The notes: generated by a model from the sequence alone, not told the origin. A DNA stretch of 64,000 nt from Qipengyuania xiamenensis (GCF_019711495.1 NZ_JAIGNM010000001.1:1178001-1242000), one strand, 5' to 3'. Positions 50,879-60,621 are shown, numbered from the stretch's first letter. Numbers and translations: made by a program.

Positions 50879-53800
50879 TCAGAACTCGTAGCGAGCGCCG
50901 ACCTGGATCTTCCATGCCGAACCCGAGATCGAGATCGACTGGTCATCATCGGGGTTGAAGTTGTCGATGATGTAGCGGCCTTCATCGTCGTAATCCGCGA
51001 ACGAGGTCGGGATGTCGAAGTTGAAGATCACGCGGTTTGCTTCTGCGTCGATCATGTTCAGGACGTTGTCGAAATCGGCGAAGATTTCGAGACGGTCGTC
51101 GACGAGGCCGGTCAGCTTGCCGAAGAACGGCAGTTCCTGGCTGATGCGCATGTCGAGATCGTACGACCACGGGTTACGGCAGGTGTTACGCTCGATGCTT
51201 GCGCCCGGCGTGTACTCGCAGCCCGAAGCAGCAACGTAGTCGATCAGTTCCTGGACCGCAGTTGCGTCCGAGAACGGCGACAGGTTCGGATCGTTGATGC
51301 CCGACGGGACGTAGAGCAGTGCGTTGTCCGAGCCCGAAGCGCTGTCGTTGAACACGCTGCCACCGTCGAACACGAGGCTGTACGGACGGCCCGAGCGGGC
51401 GCGGAAGTACAGGCCGAGCTGGGTCGCGTAGTCACCGAAGAACTCTTCACGGAAGCTGATGGCAGCCGTGAAGTTGTGACGCGTTTCGTAGTTCGAGGTC
51501 GAAACGGCCGGGTTCTGGCGATCGAAAGCAGCCGAACGGTCGAACGACGAGGTTGCAGTCGACGAACCGACGTCACGGTTGTTCTCCGAGTCCGTGAAGG
51601 CGTAGCCGAAGCGGAGGTTGACGCTACCGCCGTCGGTGATCAGGCCACCGTCGAAGCGCTTCGAAAGCAGCGCCGAGGCGATGTGGCTTTCGTAGCTCGG
51701 TCCGTTGGTCAGCTGGATGAAGTCATCCAGGCGCGTACCGAAGCAGTCACCGGTGAGGTTGTCGTATACCGGCGGCGTGCCACCCGTACCAACGAGCGTG
51801 GCGTTACAACCAGCATTGTTGATGTCGAGCGCGTCGTAGATCGGACGACCATCGATGGTGTAGCCGTTGTTGCCCTCATCCGGGTTCGGAGCCTGCACCA
51901 GGTCGACGAAGTTCAGCGTGTCGTTGAACCGCGAGTAGATGTAGTCGAGGTTCAGGCGCCAGTTGCTGAAGAAGCCGGTGTCGGTGCCGAAGTCGGTCGA
52001 GAAACCGAGGTTCGCACGCACCACGGTCGGCACGTCGAAATCGGGATCGGTCGACTGGACGTCACCACCACCGCGAGCGGCGGTGGCCGAACCGGAGTCG
52101 GTCACGCACTGCGGGAAGCCGGTGAACTGGCCCTGCGCATCAAGAACGTTGGTCGGCGTCGATGCACAGAACACCGAGGTGCCCAGAGCGGTCGAGAAGC
52201 CGTTGTTCGAGAAAGCGTTCGAGAAGTACACGACCGGGTCGCCGCCCGAGAACACGCCGACACCGCCGGTGATGCGCGAGTTCGAGAAGAACCCGTCATT
52301 GTCGAGTTCATAGGTGGCGCTGAAGCGCGGCAGCAGGACCGGGTCGAGCTTGCCGAACGAGTTGGCATTGGTGAAGCCAAAGCGGTCGTAGAACGACTGG
52401 TTCGCACGCGGTGCATCGCCGTCATAGATCTGCACGCGCAGGCCGGCGGTGATGCTCAGCTGGTCGGTCGCCTGCCATTCATCCTGTGCGTAGAACGAAT
52501 AGATGTTGCGGTTGAACGTAGCAGCTGCCTCGTTGATGTCGCCGGTCGGCGTGGCGTTGATGTCAGCGCCGTATGCCTGGCCGGTGGCGATTTCGAATGC
52601 GTTCGGGAAGAACTCGAAGCCCTGGCTCAGGACACCGTTTTCGAAGTCGTCGAGGTTTTCGAAGTAGAGCGTACCGGTCGCGTTGATGGCGAACAGGTTG
52701 TAGACTTCGAGCGAGTTGGCTTCGGCACCGATCTTGAACAGGTGGTCGCCAGCGTCGATGTTGACCTGGAACTTGGCCTGGTCGATCTTCGTGTCGAGCT
52801 GGTTGGCCGAACGGAAGATGCCCGGGCCGGTGCTCAGCACGCCGTAGTTGAACTCACCCGGATCGGTTGCATCGGGAACGATGGTGCCGACCGAGAGACG
52901 CACGGTCGGGTTGTCCGACTGTGCTTCACCGAAGCCGACCGGACCCTGCTTGTCGCCAACTTCTGCGCGGCTGAGGCGCAGCTCGGTCGAAACCTTGTCG
53001 CTCCAGTCCGAGTAGAGGCGGACCGAGTAGTAGTCCGAGATCGTGCCTTCGTCTTCGAACGAGTTCAGGCCGGTGATTTCACCGCCGCCGAAGTCGGGCT
53101 CGATGTTCGATTCTTCGAGGCGCTGGTAGGTCGCTTCGAGACGGTGATCGTCGTTGATGTAGGCATCGATACGACCGAAGTAACGGACGCTGGTTTCGTC
53201 CAGGGTGCGCGGATAGCCGCCGATGTCCTGGCCGTAGACGTCACGTGCGATCTGCGCGAAGCGATCGAACTGTGCCTGGGTGACACCGAATTCGGGGTTG
53301 GCGAAGCCGCCGCCCAGCGGGCCTTCGTCGTTCGCGTCGCCGAGATCGGTTTCTTCGTAACCTGCGTAGAAGAACAGGCGATCCTTGATGATCGGGCCGC
53401 CGAGGGTGACACCCCAACGCTCTTCGCTACCCGACGAAAGGGGGACTTCCTCGCCATCCGGACGGATGATCGTGTCGGCCAGCATGCTGTCGTCGTAATA
53501 GGTGTAGAAGGCCGAGCCGTGGAATTCGTTCTGGCCCGACTTGGTCACGACGTTCACGAGGCAGCCCGTGAAGTCGGAGTATTCGACGTCGAACGGCGCG
53601 AATTCGACCGAGGTCTCGCGGATCACGTCGTAGGGAAGCGGCAGCGAGTTACGCGCTGCGAACGGGGTGCCGTTGAGACCGAACACGTCGGCCTGGACGA
53701 TACCGTCGACGGTGAAGGTGTTCGAACGGTCGTTACCGCCGAGGCACGAGATACGGTCGACTTCGTCGGAACGCTCGAGGCTGACACGCGGGTCGAGGCG

Positions 53801-54286
53801 GATGATGTCGCGGACGTCGCGCGAAAGGCTCGGGAATGCTTCGAGGGTCGCTTCGCCGAATGCGGCGCCCGGGCCGACTGCGAGCTGCTGGACGTTCGCA
53901 CGTGCGCCGGTGACGACGATCACGTTTTCGTCTGCGCTCTGCGTCAGTTCGAAGGTGAAGCTGGTGTTACCCGAAACGGTGATGAACTGCTGTTCGACCG
54001 ACTGGCCTTCGTAGCCATCGGCCTGTGCGGTAACGGTGTAGGGGCCGCCCGGGACGAGCGAGCCGACGCGGAACGTGCCGTCGGGGCCCGAGGTCAGGAC
54101 GCTCGACTGACCGGTACGGGTGTCGGTTACGGTGACGGTTGCACCCTGAACAGGAGCACCGGCTTCGTCGACCACGCGGCCTTCGATGCCCGAGGTGATC
54201 TGCTGAGCGGCAGCAGGTGCAGCGACCATGGCGGCCGTTGCGCTGAGGCTGACCGCGCTGGCAGCCAGGAGATACTTGAACTTCAT
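50879..54286 (-). CDS. Oar-like TonB-dependent outer-membrane receptor
   Basis: 1135 residues from ATG 54286 (M-K-F-K-Y-L-L); 14 more codons are open upstream. Signal peptide ends A-P-A-A-A-Q. Next a carboxypeptidase-regulatory-like domain (about 30-115: 'IEGRVVDEAGAPVQGATVTVTD'), a plug ('RVSLERSDEV', 'DGIVQADVFGLNGTPF') and a 22-strand barrel ending in a C-terminal aromatic, A-R-Y-E-F. The CRL-plug-barrel arrangement is that of Oar proteins. Many Cys pairs (e.g. 'CLGGND', 'TGDCFGTRLDD') are unusual for a barrel. Likely substrate: peptide, iron complex or polymer, not determinable. Confidence 0.93.
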   Translation of the reverse strand: MKFKYLLAASAVSLSATAAMVAAPAAAQQITSGIEGRVVDEAGAPVQGATVTVTDTRTGQSSVLTSGPDGTFRVGSLVPGGPYTVTAQADGYEGQSVEQQFITVSGNTSFTFELTQSADENVIVVTGARANVQQLAVGPGAAFGEATLEAFPSLSRDVRDIIRLDPRVSLERSDEVDRISCLGGNDRSNTFTVDGIVQADVFGLNGTPFAARNSLPLPYDVIRETSVEFAPFDVEYSDFTGCLVNVVTKSGQNEFHGSAFYTYYDDSMLADTIIRPDGEEVPLSSGSEERWGVTLGGPIIKDRLFFYAGYEETDLGDANDEGPLGGGFANPEFGVTQAQFDRFAQIARDVYGQDIGGYPRTLDETSVRYFGRIDAYINDDHRLEATYQRLEESNIEPDFGGGEITGLNSFEDEGTISDYYSVRLYSDWSDKVSTELRLSRAEVGDKQGPVGFGEAQSDNPTVRLSVGTIVPDATDPGEFNYGVLSTGPGIFRSANQLDTKIDQAKFQVNIDAGDHLFKIGAEANSLEVYNLFAINATGTLYFENLDDFENGVLSQGFEFFPNAFEIATGQAYGADINATPTGDINEAAATFNRNIYSFYAQDEWQATDQLSITAGLRVQIYDGDAPRANQSFYDRFGFTNANSFGKLDPVLLPRFSATYELDNDGFFSNSRITGGVGVFSGGDPVVYFSNAFSNNGFSTALGTSVFCASTPTNVLDAQGQFTGFPQCVTDSGSATAARGGGDVQSTDPDFDVPTVVRANLGFSTDFGTDTGFFSNWRLNLDYIYSRFNDTLNFVDLVQAPNPDEGNNGYTIDGRPIYDALDINNAGCNATLVGTGGTPPVYDNLTGDCFGTRLDDFIQLTNGPSYESHIASALLSKRFDGGLITDGGSVNLRFGYAFTDSENNRDVGSSTATSSFDRSAAFDRQNPAVSTSNYETRHNFTAAISFREEFFGDYATQLGLYFRARSGRPYSLVFDGGSVFNDSASGSDNALLYVPSGINDPNLSPFSDATAVQELIDYVAASGCEYTPGASIERNTCRNPWSYDLDMRISQELPFFGKLTGLVDDRLEIFADFDNVLNMIDAEANRVIFNFDIPTSFADYDDEGRYIIDNFNPDDDQSISISGSAWKIQVGARYEF

Positions 54287-54536
54287 CGGAGAAGACCCCT
54301 TCGTCTCATCGGATAGAAAAACGTGCACTGGAAATGCGCCGCCCGGCTAGGCTGGCGATGTTTCGGCAAAGCTATCCTTTTGTGACAGAGTCAAGACAAC
54401 GGACCCACCCCTGTGGAGGGCGAGTCACTTTTTCACAAAAAAATAAAGTATTTCAGACGTTTACCGCTGTTGCAAAAACCACACAGCCGCCGAAAAGATT
54501 CGTTTCCCTACGAAACGGACTGCGGCAAAGCGTGGC

Positions 54537-55478
54537 TCAGGCGAGATTGATCTCGCGCAGGCGCTGCATCAGGTACTCATGACTCGAGATCGGCTCGGGG
54601 TGATCGCCCGGGTTTTCCGGGTCGATGCACGAGGGCAGGGTCTCGATCACGTAGTCGGGCCGGAAGTGCAGGAAGAAAGGCATCGAATAGCGTGCGCGAT
54701 AGGCCGCTTCGCCGCGCGGATTTACCACCCGGTGGGTGGTCGAACGCAGCTTGCCGTTGGTCAGCCTGTCGAGCATGTCGCCGACATTGATAACCAGCGC
54801 GCCCTCGGGGACGTCAACGGCTTTCCACTCGCCCTGCTTGGTCAGCAGTTCAAGACCGGCTTCCTCCGCACCGAGCAGCAGCGTGATCGTGTTGATGTCG
54901 CCATGGGCCGCGGCGCGGATAGCGCCTTCGGCTTCTTCGCCTTCGAGCGGCGGATAGCGCAGGAGGCGCATGACCGAATTGCCGTCCTCGACCGTGGACG
55001 CGAAGAAATTGCGCGGCAGGCCGAGGTGGATTGCGATCGCCTCGAGCACGCGGCCACCGGCTTCCTCGAAAGCGGAATAGAGGCCGGAGAAGGTCGAACG
55101 GAACCCCTCGACCTCTTCGGGCCAGACATTGTCCGCCATGTATTCGGCCAGCGGGTGACCTTCGGGCAGTTCGCGCCCGACGTGCCAGAATTCCTTCAGG
55201 TCATGGACATTGGCGTCCTTGGCCTTTTCGGTTCCGAAGGGCGTGTAACCGCGAGCGCCGCCGCCACCGGGAATGTGGTAGGCCTTCTTCACATCGTCGG
55301 GCAGCGCGAAGAATTCCTTAGACAGCTCTTCCGCGCGGTCGATCAGGTCCTGCGGGATCCCGTGGTCGCGGATCACGGCAAAGCCGTATTCCTGGAAGCT
55401 GCGGCCGATCTCGTCGGCAATGTTCTCGAGCGGCTGCGCCAGCGACACAACCGCGATATCGGTGTTCGAATCGGTCAT
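54537..55478 (-). CDS. 2-oxoglutarate/Fe(II) oxygenase, IPNS-like
   Basis: 313 residues from ATG 55478. Isopenicillin-N-synthase-like dioxygenase: N-terminal 'IGRSFQEYGFAVIRDHGIPQDLI', 'GARGYTPFGTEKAKDANVHDLKEFWHVG', and the iron ligands His-x-Asp in A-A-H-G-D-I-N-T-I-T-L-L and His in S-T-T-H-R-V-V-N-P, with the co-substrate Arg in R-Y-S-M-P-F-F. The substrate is not predictable. It lies 14 bases behind the nucleoside transporter gene on the same strand, so likely co-transcribed. Confidence 0.88.
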   Translation of the reverse strand: MTDSNTDIAVVSLAQPLENIADEIGRSFQEYGFAVIRDHGIPQDLIDRAEELSKEFFALPDDVKKAYHIPGGGGARGYTPFGTEKAKDANVHDLKEFWHVGRELPEGHPLAEYMADNVWPEEVEGFRSTFSGLYSAFEEAGGRVLEAIAIHLGLPRNFFASTVEDGNSVMRLLRYPPLEGEEAEGAIRAAAHGDINTITLLLGAEEAGLELLTKQGEWKAVDVPEGALVINVGDMLDRLTNGKLRSTTHRVVNPRGEAAYRARYSMPFFLHFRPDYVIETLPSCIDPENPGDHPEPISSHEYLMQRLREINLA

Positions 55479-55492
55479 AATGGGTGCGCCCT

Positions 55493-56836
55493 TTAGTACG
55501 GAAGGAAGAGTCCTGCCAGCGCGGCACTCATCAGGTTGGCGAGGCTGCCGGCGGCGAGCGCGCGTATACCGAGCTTCGCGATGACCGGTCTTTGATTTGG
55601 CGCAAGGCCGCCGGTGACCGCCATCTGGATCGCAATCGAGCTGAAATTGGCAAAGCCGCACAGTGCGAAAGTCGCGATCGCGCGGCTGCGTTCTGTCAGC
55701 ATGCCGGCTTCGGCAGAACCGAGGTCGATGAAGGCGACGAATTCGTTGAGCACGATCTTGGTACCGAACAGCCCGCCCGCGAACTGCGCCTGGCTCCAGT
55801 CGGAGATGCCGATCATGTACATGACCGGCGCGAAGATATAGCCGAGCAGCATCTGGAAGGTGACGTCGGGATAGCCGAACAGCCCGCCGATCCCGCCAAG
55901 AATGCCGTTCGCAAGCGCAACCAGCGCCACGAAGACCATGACCATCGCACCCACTGCAACCGCGAGCTTCACACCGGTCTGCGTACCCTGTGCAGCAGCC
56001 TCGATGACGTTGGCCGGCTTGTGGCCTTCCTCGAAAGTCTCGGCGACTTCGACTTCGTGCGCCTTGCCACTCTCGGTAAGTGCTGCCGGACCTTCTGCGC
56101 TGATGCGCGCTTCGGGCAGCTTGATCTCCTCGTCCGTGCCCGAAAGCTCTGCCGCGCTGCGGGCGAGTTCGCTTTCGTCGTCGGGCATGATGATCTTGGC
56201 CATCAGGATACCGCCGGGCGCGGACATGAAGGCAGCGGCCAGCAGGAACGGCACGGCTTCCGAACCGATGAAGCTGGCATAGGCGGCAAGGATCGTGCCT
56301 GCGACACCGGCCATGCCCACCGCCATCAGCGTGAACAGGCGGCTCGGCGTGAGCGAAGCGAGATAGGGGCGCACCACCAGCGGGCTTTCCGACTGGCCGA
56401 CGAAGATATTGGCCGCGCTGCCCAGCGCCTCGACCTTGCTGATGCCCGTGATCCAGCCGATCGCACCGCCGACCCAGCGCACGAGGCGCTGCATGATGCC
56501 CCAGTGATAGAGGATCGACACGATCGCTGCGAAGAATACGATCACCGGCAATGCGGCGATCACGAAGGTGTTGGTGAAGGGGTTCGAACCCATCGGGCCG
56601 AACACGGCCTCGATCCCGATCTTAGAATAGTCGAGCAGGGCGATGACACCGTTAGACATGCCCTCGATCAGCTGGACGCCCCAAGGCGTGCGCAGGACCA
56701 GCAGCGCCATGATCGCCTGCAATGCGAAGGCCGCGCCCACGACGCGCAGCTTGATGCGCTTCTTGCCCGTCGAAAGAAGGAAGGCGATCGCCAGGATGGC
56801 GTGAATACCGAGGATATTGATGACTACTGGCGGCAT
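55493..56836 (-). CDS. Concentrative nucleoside transporter (NupC/CNT)
   Basis: 447 residues from ATG 56836 (M-P-P-V-V-I-N-I-L-G-I). About nine or more membrane helices. CNT signatures: 'GPMGSNPFTNTFVIAALPVIVFFAAIVSILYHWG', 'ANIFVGQSESPLVVRPYLASL', and 'GGLFGTKIVLNEFVAFIDLG' near the end. Imports nucleosides with Na+ or H+. The acidic loop at about 245-315 (E-L-A-R-S-A-A-E-L-S...) is longer than usual. Upstream of the oxygenase on the same strand. Confidence 0.92.
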   Translation of the reverse strand: MPPVVINILGIHAILAIAFLLSTGKKRIKLRVVGAAFALQAIMALLVLRTPWGVQLIEGMSNGVIALLDYSKIGIEAVFGPMGSNPFTNTFVIAALPVIVFFAAIVSILYHWGIMQRLVRWVGGAIGWITGISKVEALGSAANIFVGQSESPLVVRPYLASLTPSRLFTLMAVGMAGVAGTILAAYASFIGSEAVPFLLAAAFMSAPGGILMAKIIMPDDESELARSAAELSGTDEEIKLPEARISAEGPAALTESGKAHEVEVAETFEEGHKPANVIEAAAQGTQTGVKLAVAVGAMVMVFVALVALANGILGGIGGLFGYPDVTFQMLLGYIFAPVMYMIGISDWSQAQFAGGLFGTKIVLNEFVAFIDLGSAEAGMLTERSRAIATFALCGFANFSSIAIQMAVTGGLAPNQRPVIAKLGIRALAAGSLANLMSAALAGLFLPY

Positions 56837-56971
56837 GCCGACCCCTTTGGCTACGCGACTAGTTGCGGATGAAATCAGCCGCTGTCTTGCGCGGCGGGCC
56901 CGCTTAGTCAATTTTCGGGGCCGATTCCAGCTTCGGCTATCACCAGACCATAAGGGGCGCAAAACGCCAGC

Positions 56972-57664
56972 ATGACCGACCAACCGGCCAATGAAACCCG
57001 CCTCGCGGCAGCAGCAATGCCTCTCGGGCTCTTCGTATATACGTTGCTGTATGGCGGCATGACCGTGCTTGCAGGCGTGCTCGCCTTCAAGCAGGTCCAG
57101 CTCTACCCGACCGATCTCGCTGTCGAGGCCGGCATCTTCGCCTTCCTCCTGCTGGTGGTGATTTCAAGCACGCTTGCGCAGCTCTACGGCGAAAAGCTGG
57201 CGAACAGGATCGTGTGGTGGGGCTTTATCCCGCTGCTGATCGCGTCCCTGCTGATGCAGTTGGTCCTCAACTTGCCCGCTTCGACCGAAATGGTCGAGTT
57301 CCGCGGCGACGACCTTGCCGCCTTCGAACGCGTGCACGCGACGCTCTGGCGAGTATGGGCCGCAGGGCCCGCTGCCTATATCGTGTCGCTACTGCTCAAT
57401 GTCTGGATCTTCTCGCGGCTGCGCGGCAATTCGGAAGGCGCCTCGACCTTCTCGCTGATGGTCCGCGGGGCGATTGCATCGGCGCTCAGTCAGGCAATCG
57501 ATTCGGTGATCTTCATCACGCTCGCTTTCTACGGCCAGTTCGAGATCACCAACCTGCTAATCGGTCAGGTCATCGCCAAGGTCGCGCTCAGCATCGTGCT
57601 GGTGCCTTTCCTTATCACCGGCGGCGTCGCGTTTGCTCGCTGGCTGGACCAGCGAAAGACCTGA
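56972..57664 (+). CDS. Queuosine precursor transporter (VUT family)
   Basis: 230 residues with six membrane helices. VUT/YhhQ family: 'LLYGGMTVLAGVLAFKQVQL', 'VISSTLAQLYGEKLANRIVWWGF', 'SQAIDSVIFITLAFYGQF' (the Ser-Gln-x-x-Asp-Ser-x-x-Phe core), 'TNLLIGQVIAKVALSI'. YhhQ imports 7-cyano-7-deazaguanine for queuosine tRNA modification. It starts divergently from the nucleoside transporter with 135 bases between them. Confidence 0.88.
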   Translation: MTDQPANETRLAAAAMPLGLFVYTLLYGGMTVLAGVLAFKQVQLYPTDLAVEAGIFAFLLLVVISSTLAQLYGEKLANRIVWWGFIPLLIASLLMQLVLNLPASTEMVEFRGDDLAAFERVHATLWRVWAAGPAAYIVSLLLNVWIFSRLRGNSEGASTFSLMVRGAIASALSQAIDSVIFITLAFYGQFEITNLLIGQVIAKVALSIVLVPFLITGGVAFARWLDQRKT

Positions 57665-57671
57665 TCAGGCG

Positions 57672-58193
57672 TCAGGGCCGCTCGATACCGTCGATAATCC
57701 GGTCTTCGAGATGGTCCCCGTGCAGGACCGATATGTCGCCCGTCGTTTCGAGCACGACGGCGCGAACCTTGTCGAATTCGAGCACGTTAGCTTCGCGCAG
57801 CTTCGCAAGCAGATCGCTCTTGGCGACGCGCGAGGTCTCGAGGCCTTCTTCGATGATCTCGCCGTCGTACATCAGGAAAATGGGACCGTTCTGGATCGCA
57901 TCTTCGAATGCATCCGACGCCCTGCGCCCCTTGGCGACAAGGTATTGCGTGAAGAACAGCGCTGCGGTGGCAAGCAGGGCTTGCGCAAAACCCTCCCATC
58001 CCGTCGCCTGAACCGCCCCGGCCAGAAGCGAGCCCGACGCGACAGTGACGACGAAGTCGAAGTTCGTCATCTTCGACAGCGTGCGCAGGCCGATAATGCG
58101 GATCAGCATGGTGACCCAGACGAGCCCGATTGCGGAAAGAACTGCCGCGCGCACAGCGACGTCGAGGAAAGTGTTATCGAAGAACATAGCCAC
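57672..58193 (-). CDS. DUF421/YetF-family membrane protein
   Basis: 173 residues. Three membrane helices in the first 85 residues ('AVRAAVLSAIGLVWVTMLI', 'VVTVASGSLLAGAV'), then the soluble YetF domain: 'GPIFLMYDGEIIEEGLETSRVAKSDLLAKLREANV', 'DKVRAVVLETTGDISVL'. Function unknown. Convergent to the transporter, stop 8 bases away. An ATG two codons later is an alternative start. Confidence 0.88.
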   Translation of the reverse strand: MAMFFDNTFLDVAVRAAVLSAIGLVWVTMLIRIIGLRTLSKMTNFDFVVTVASGSLLAGAVQATGWEGFAQALLATAALFFTQYLVAKGRRASDAFEDAIQNGPIFLMYDGEIIEEGLETSRVAKSDLLAKLREANVLEFDKVRAVVLETTGDISVLHGDHLEDRIIDGIERP

Positions 58194-58219
58194 CTAACGG
58201 GCTATGGCGTGATAAGCTC

Positions 58220-59209
58220 CTAGGCCGAGCAGCTTGCTCCGCCGAGTACGCAGAAACGCGCGCAATGCGGATGGTTCAAGGGCACATCGCCGCTCGCTTC
58301 AGCCAGGGTTTCGCCGAGGTCGAAACCGTCGTCATAAGGAATGAGCGTACAGGCCACGACACGCGGGGCGGGCTCCCCCTTGCGGTGGACGACCATGCGG
58401 CTCGATGCGCACATGATGTCTTGCGGAGACTTGCCGAGGATGCCCCAGCATTCGGTGGTGATCTCGGCGATGTCCTTGTCCTCGTCCATCTCGGGAAAGA
58501 GGACCAGTCGCGCCGGGTCATGCGCGTCGATGGCGATAGCTTCGCGCTCGAACAGTGCCGCATAGCAATCACGCGCAGCAACTTCGCCTTCCTCGGGCAG
58601 CAGGCGTCCTGCCACTGCGATGGAAAAACCGTTTTGCGACAGCCAGCGAAGTCCGTCGAGGCCCGGTTCCCAGCTGCGCGGACCGCGTTCGCCCTCGTGG
58701 ACTTCCTTCGTGTGATGATCGAGGCTGACACGCAGCGTGAGCTTGTCACCGAACTGCTCGCGAAGCGCGAGCAATGCCGCTTCGTGACGCCGCATCGGCT
58801 TCATCGCATTGGTCAGGACAAGTGCCTCGAACCCGCGTGCGAGGCTGTCTTCCAGCATCACCATCATGTCCGGATTCATGAAAGGCTCGCCGCCGGTGAA
58901 CCCGATTTCGCGCGTCCCCGCTTGCTCTGCTTCGCCAAGGAAACGCGCTGCATGTTCGGCCGACAGATAGACCAGCGCATCGTTGGTCGGGCTGCTTTCG
59001 ATATAGCATGTCGCGCACGCAAGATTGCACAGCGTGCCGGTGTTGAGCCACAGCGTATCGAGCTTCGTCAGCGCGACAGAAGCGCGCTGTTCGCCCTTAG
59101 CGGTTACCAGCGGATCGCTGAATTTTTCCGCCGGAAGCGCGTCAGCCTCGACCCGAAAGGGCGACGGGCCGGTCGGTGCGTTACGTGCGGCTGTACGCGG
59201 TGCATTCAC
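58220..59209 (-). CDS. Radical SAM protein with extra C-terminal cysteines
   Basis: About 329 residues from GTG 59209, which overlaps the stop of the upstream gene (GTGA); ATG 59284 would run into that gene. [4Fe-4S]-SAM motif C61-x3-C65-x2-C68 (L-C-N-L-A-C-A-T-C), then 'EIGFTGGEPFMNPDMM' and 'LTNAMKPM', 'RVSLDHH'. At the C-terminus cysteines in T-E-C-W, I-M-C-A, A-C-T-L and H-C-A-R-F-C-V-L-G-G-A-S-C could carry an auxiliary cluster. Substrate unknown. It is co-expressed with an FAD oxidoreductase. Confidence 0.85.
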   Translation of the reverse strand: MNAPRTAARNAPTGPSPFRVEADALPAEKFSDPLVTAKGEQRASVALTKLDTLWLNTGTLCNLACATCYIESSPTNDALVYLSAEHAARFLGEAEQAGTREIGFTGGEPFMNPDMMVMLEDSLARGFEALVLTNAMKPMRRHEAALLALREQFGDKLTLRVSLDHHTKEVHEGERGPRSWEPGLDGLRWLSQNGFSIAVAGRLLPEEGEVAARDCYAALFEREAIAIDAHDPARLVLFPEMDEDKDIAEITTECWGILGKSPQDIMCASSRMVVHRKGEPAPRVVACTLIPYDDGFDLGETLAEASGDVPLNHPHCARFCVLGGASCSA

Positions 59210-60621
59210 GAGAAGCGTCTCCGCATCGAGGCGAGGAAACCAGCGTATTTCTTCGGGATCGCCCCAAAGACGGTCGGCTCCCACGCAGTGAAGGCGGCGG
59301 CCTTGGTGATCTCGCTGCGGGTCGGATAGGCGATGATCGCCGAACCGAGCGCGAAGGTACTGCTCTTGCCCGTGATCGACTGGCTGATCGGCAGCAGCAA
59401 CTCGCCTGCGTTCTTGCCGACAATGCTCGCGCCGAGGACTTTCTTACCCTTGAGCACCATCTTCATGTGGCCCTTGTCCTTCCCCTCGGCCAGCGAGCGT
59501 TCGTTGTCGTGGAATGTCTCTTTGACCACGGTGACCTTATCGCCATACTTCTCGCGGGCTTCCTTCTCGGTCATGCCGATTTGCGCGACCTCGGGGTCGG
59601 TATAGGTGCACCAAGGCAGCGCCGACCAGTCGACCTTCGTCGGCACGCCAAGCGTAATTTCGAGCGCCACGTTCGAGCCTTCGTATCCCGAGACATGCGT
59701 CAGCCTCGGGCCGGCGCGGCAGTCGCCGATGGCGTAGATGCCTTTGACGGAAGTACGACGACCCTCGTCGACCACGATCCCGCCGCGGCCAATTTCGACA
59801 CCGATGTCCTCAAGCCCGAAGCCACGACAATTGGGCGCGCGACCGGTCGCGATCAGCAGGTGCGATCCTTCGATCACCTCGCCGGCCGCATGGACCTTGA
59901 TCGCGCCAACGCTGCCTTCGACCTTGTCGGCCTGCCCTTTCACAAAGCGGACGCCTTCCGCCTCCATCGTTTCGCGCACGACCGCCACGCTGTCGGGATC
60001 GTCGCGGCCCATGAGCTTGCCCGGTTCGAGCACGGTGACCTTGCTGCCGAGACGACGGAAACTCTGCGCCATTTCCATCCCGATGACACCGCCGCCCACA
60101 ATCACGAGATGATCGGGCAGGACATCGAGGTCGAAGATATTCTCGTTAGTGAGGTAGGGCGTCGCGTCGATACCCTCGATCGGCGGGACAGCGGCTTTCG
60201 AACCGGTCGCGATCACGATCCGCGGCGCGCGCAGCGTGCGTCCGGCGACCTCGACGCTCTGCGGGCCGGTCACTTTCGCCCAGTCGCGAATGACCTCGCA
60301 GCCCATTTCCTCGAACCGCTCTTCGCTGTCATGCGGAGCGATCGCGGCGATGGCATCGTGGATGTGCTTGTGCACCCCGGTCCATTCTACCTTCGGCGGC
60401 TGGAGAGTGATGCCGTAGCGCTCGCTCTCGTTCGCTTCGGCAGCGCGCTTGGCCGCAGCAATCAGCGCCTTCGAGGGTACGCAGCCGTCGTTCAGGCACT
60501 CGCCGCCCATCTTGCGCGCTTCGATCAGCGCGACGTCCAGCCCGAACAGCGCACAACCGCCAGCTGCCGTGAGTCCGGCAGCGCCGCCACCGATCACAAT
60601 CACATCATGGGTGAATTTCAT
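59206..60621 (-). CDS. FAD-dependent disulfide oxidoreductase, MerA/Lpd-like
   Basis: 471 residues from ATG 60621. FAD site 'VIVIGGGAAGLTAAGG', redox pair Cys 42 and Cys 47 in G-G-E-C-L-N-D-G-C-V-P-S-K, NAD(P)H site 'LVIVGGGVIGMEMAQSFRRLG', second FAD motif 'GIYAIGDCRAGPRLTH'. The C-terminal interface motif, H-x-H-P-T in dihydrolipoamide dehydrogenase, reads I-I-A-Y-P-T-R-S-E, so the catalytic histidine is missing. It therefore probably does not act as a classical Lpd. Its stop overlaps the radical SAM start, one operon. Confidence 0.87.
   Translation of the reverse strand: MKFTHDVIVIGGGAAGLTAAGGCALFGLDVALIEARKMGGECLNDGCVPSKALIAAAKRAAEANESERYGITLQPPKVEWTGVHKHIHDAIAAIAPHDSEERFEEMGCEVIRDWAKVTGPQSVEVAGRTLRAPRIVIATGSKAAVPPIEGIDATPYLTNENIFDLDVLPDHLVIVGGGVIGMEMAQSFRRLGSKVTVLEPGKLMGRDDPDSVAVVRETMEAEGVRFVKGQADKVEGSVGAIKVHAAGEVIEGSHLLIATGRAPNCRGFGLEDIGVEIGRGGIVVDEGRRTSVKGIYAIGDCRAGPRLTHVSGYEGSNVALEITLGVPTKVDWSALPWCTYTDPEVAQIGMTEKEAREKYGDKVTVVKETFHDNERSLAEGKDKGHMKMVLKGKKVLGASIVGKNAGELLLPISQSITGKSSTFALGSAIIAYPTRSEITKAAAFTAWEPTVFGAIPKKYAGFLASMRRRFS

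Noticed and set aside
50867-54316. A 1149-codon plus-strand open frame exactly opposite the TonB-dependent receptor gene
   Set aside because: It mirrors the receptor in the antisense codon frame. The translation is V/E/D/R-rich with no domain, and high-GC codon use keeps antisense stops rare. The receptor has signal peptide, plug and barrel.
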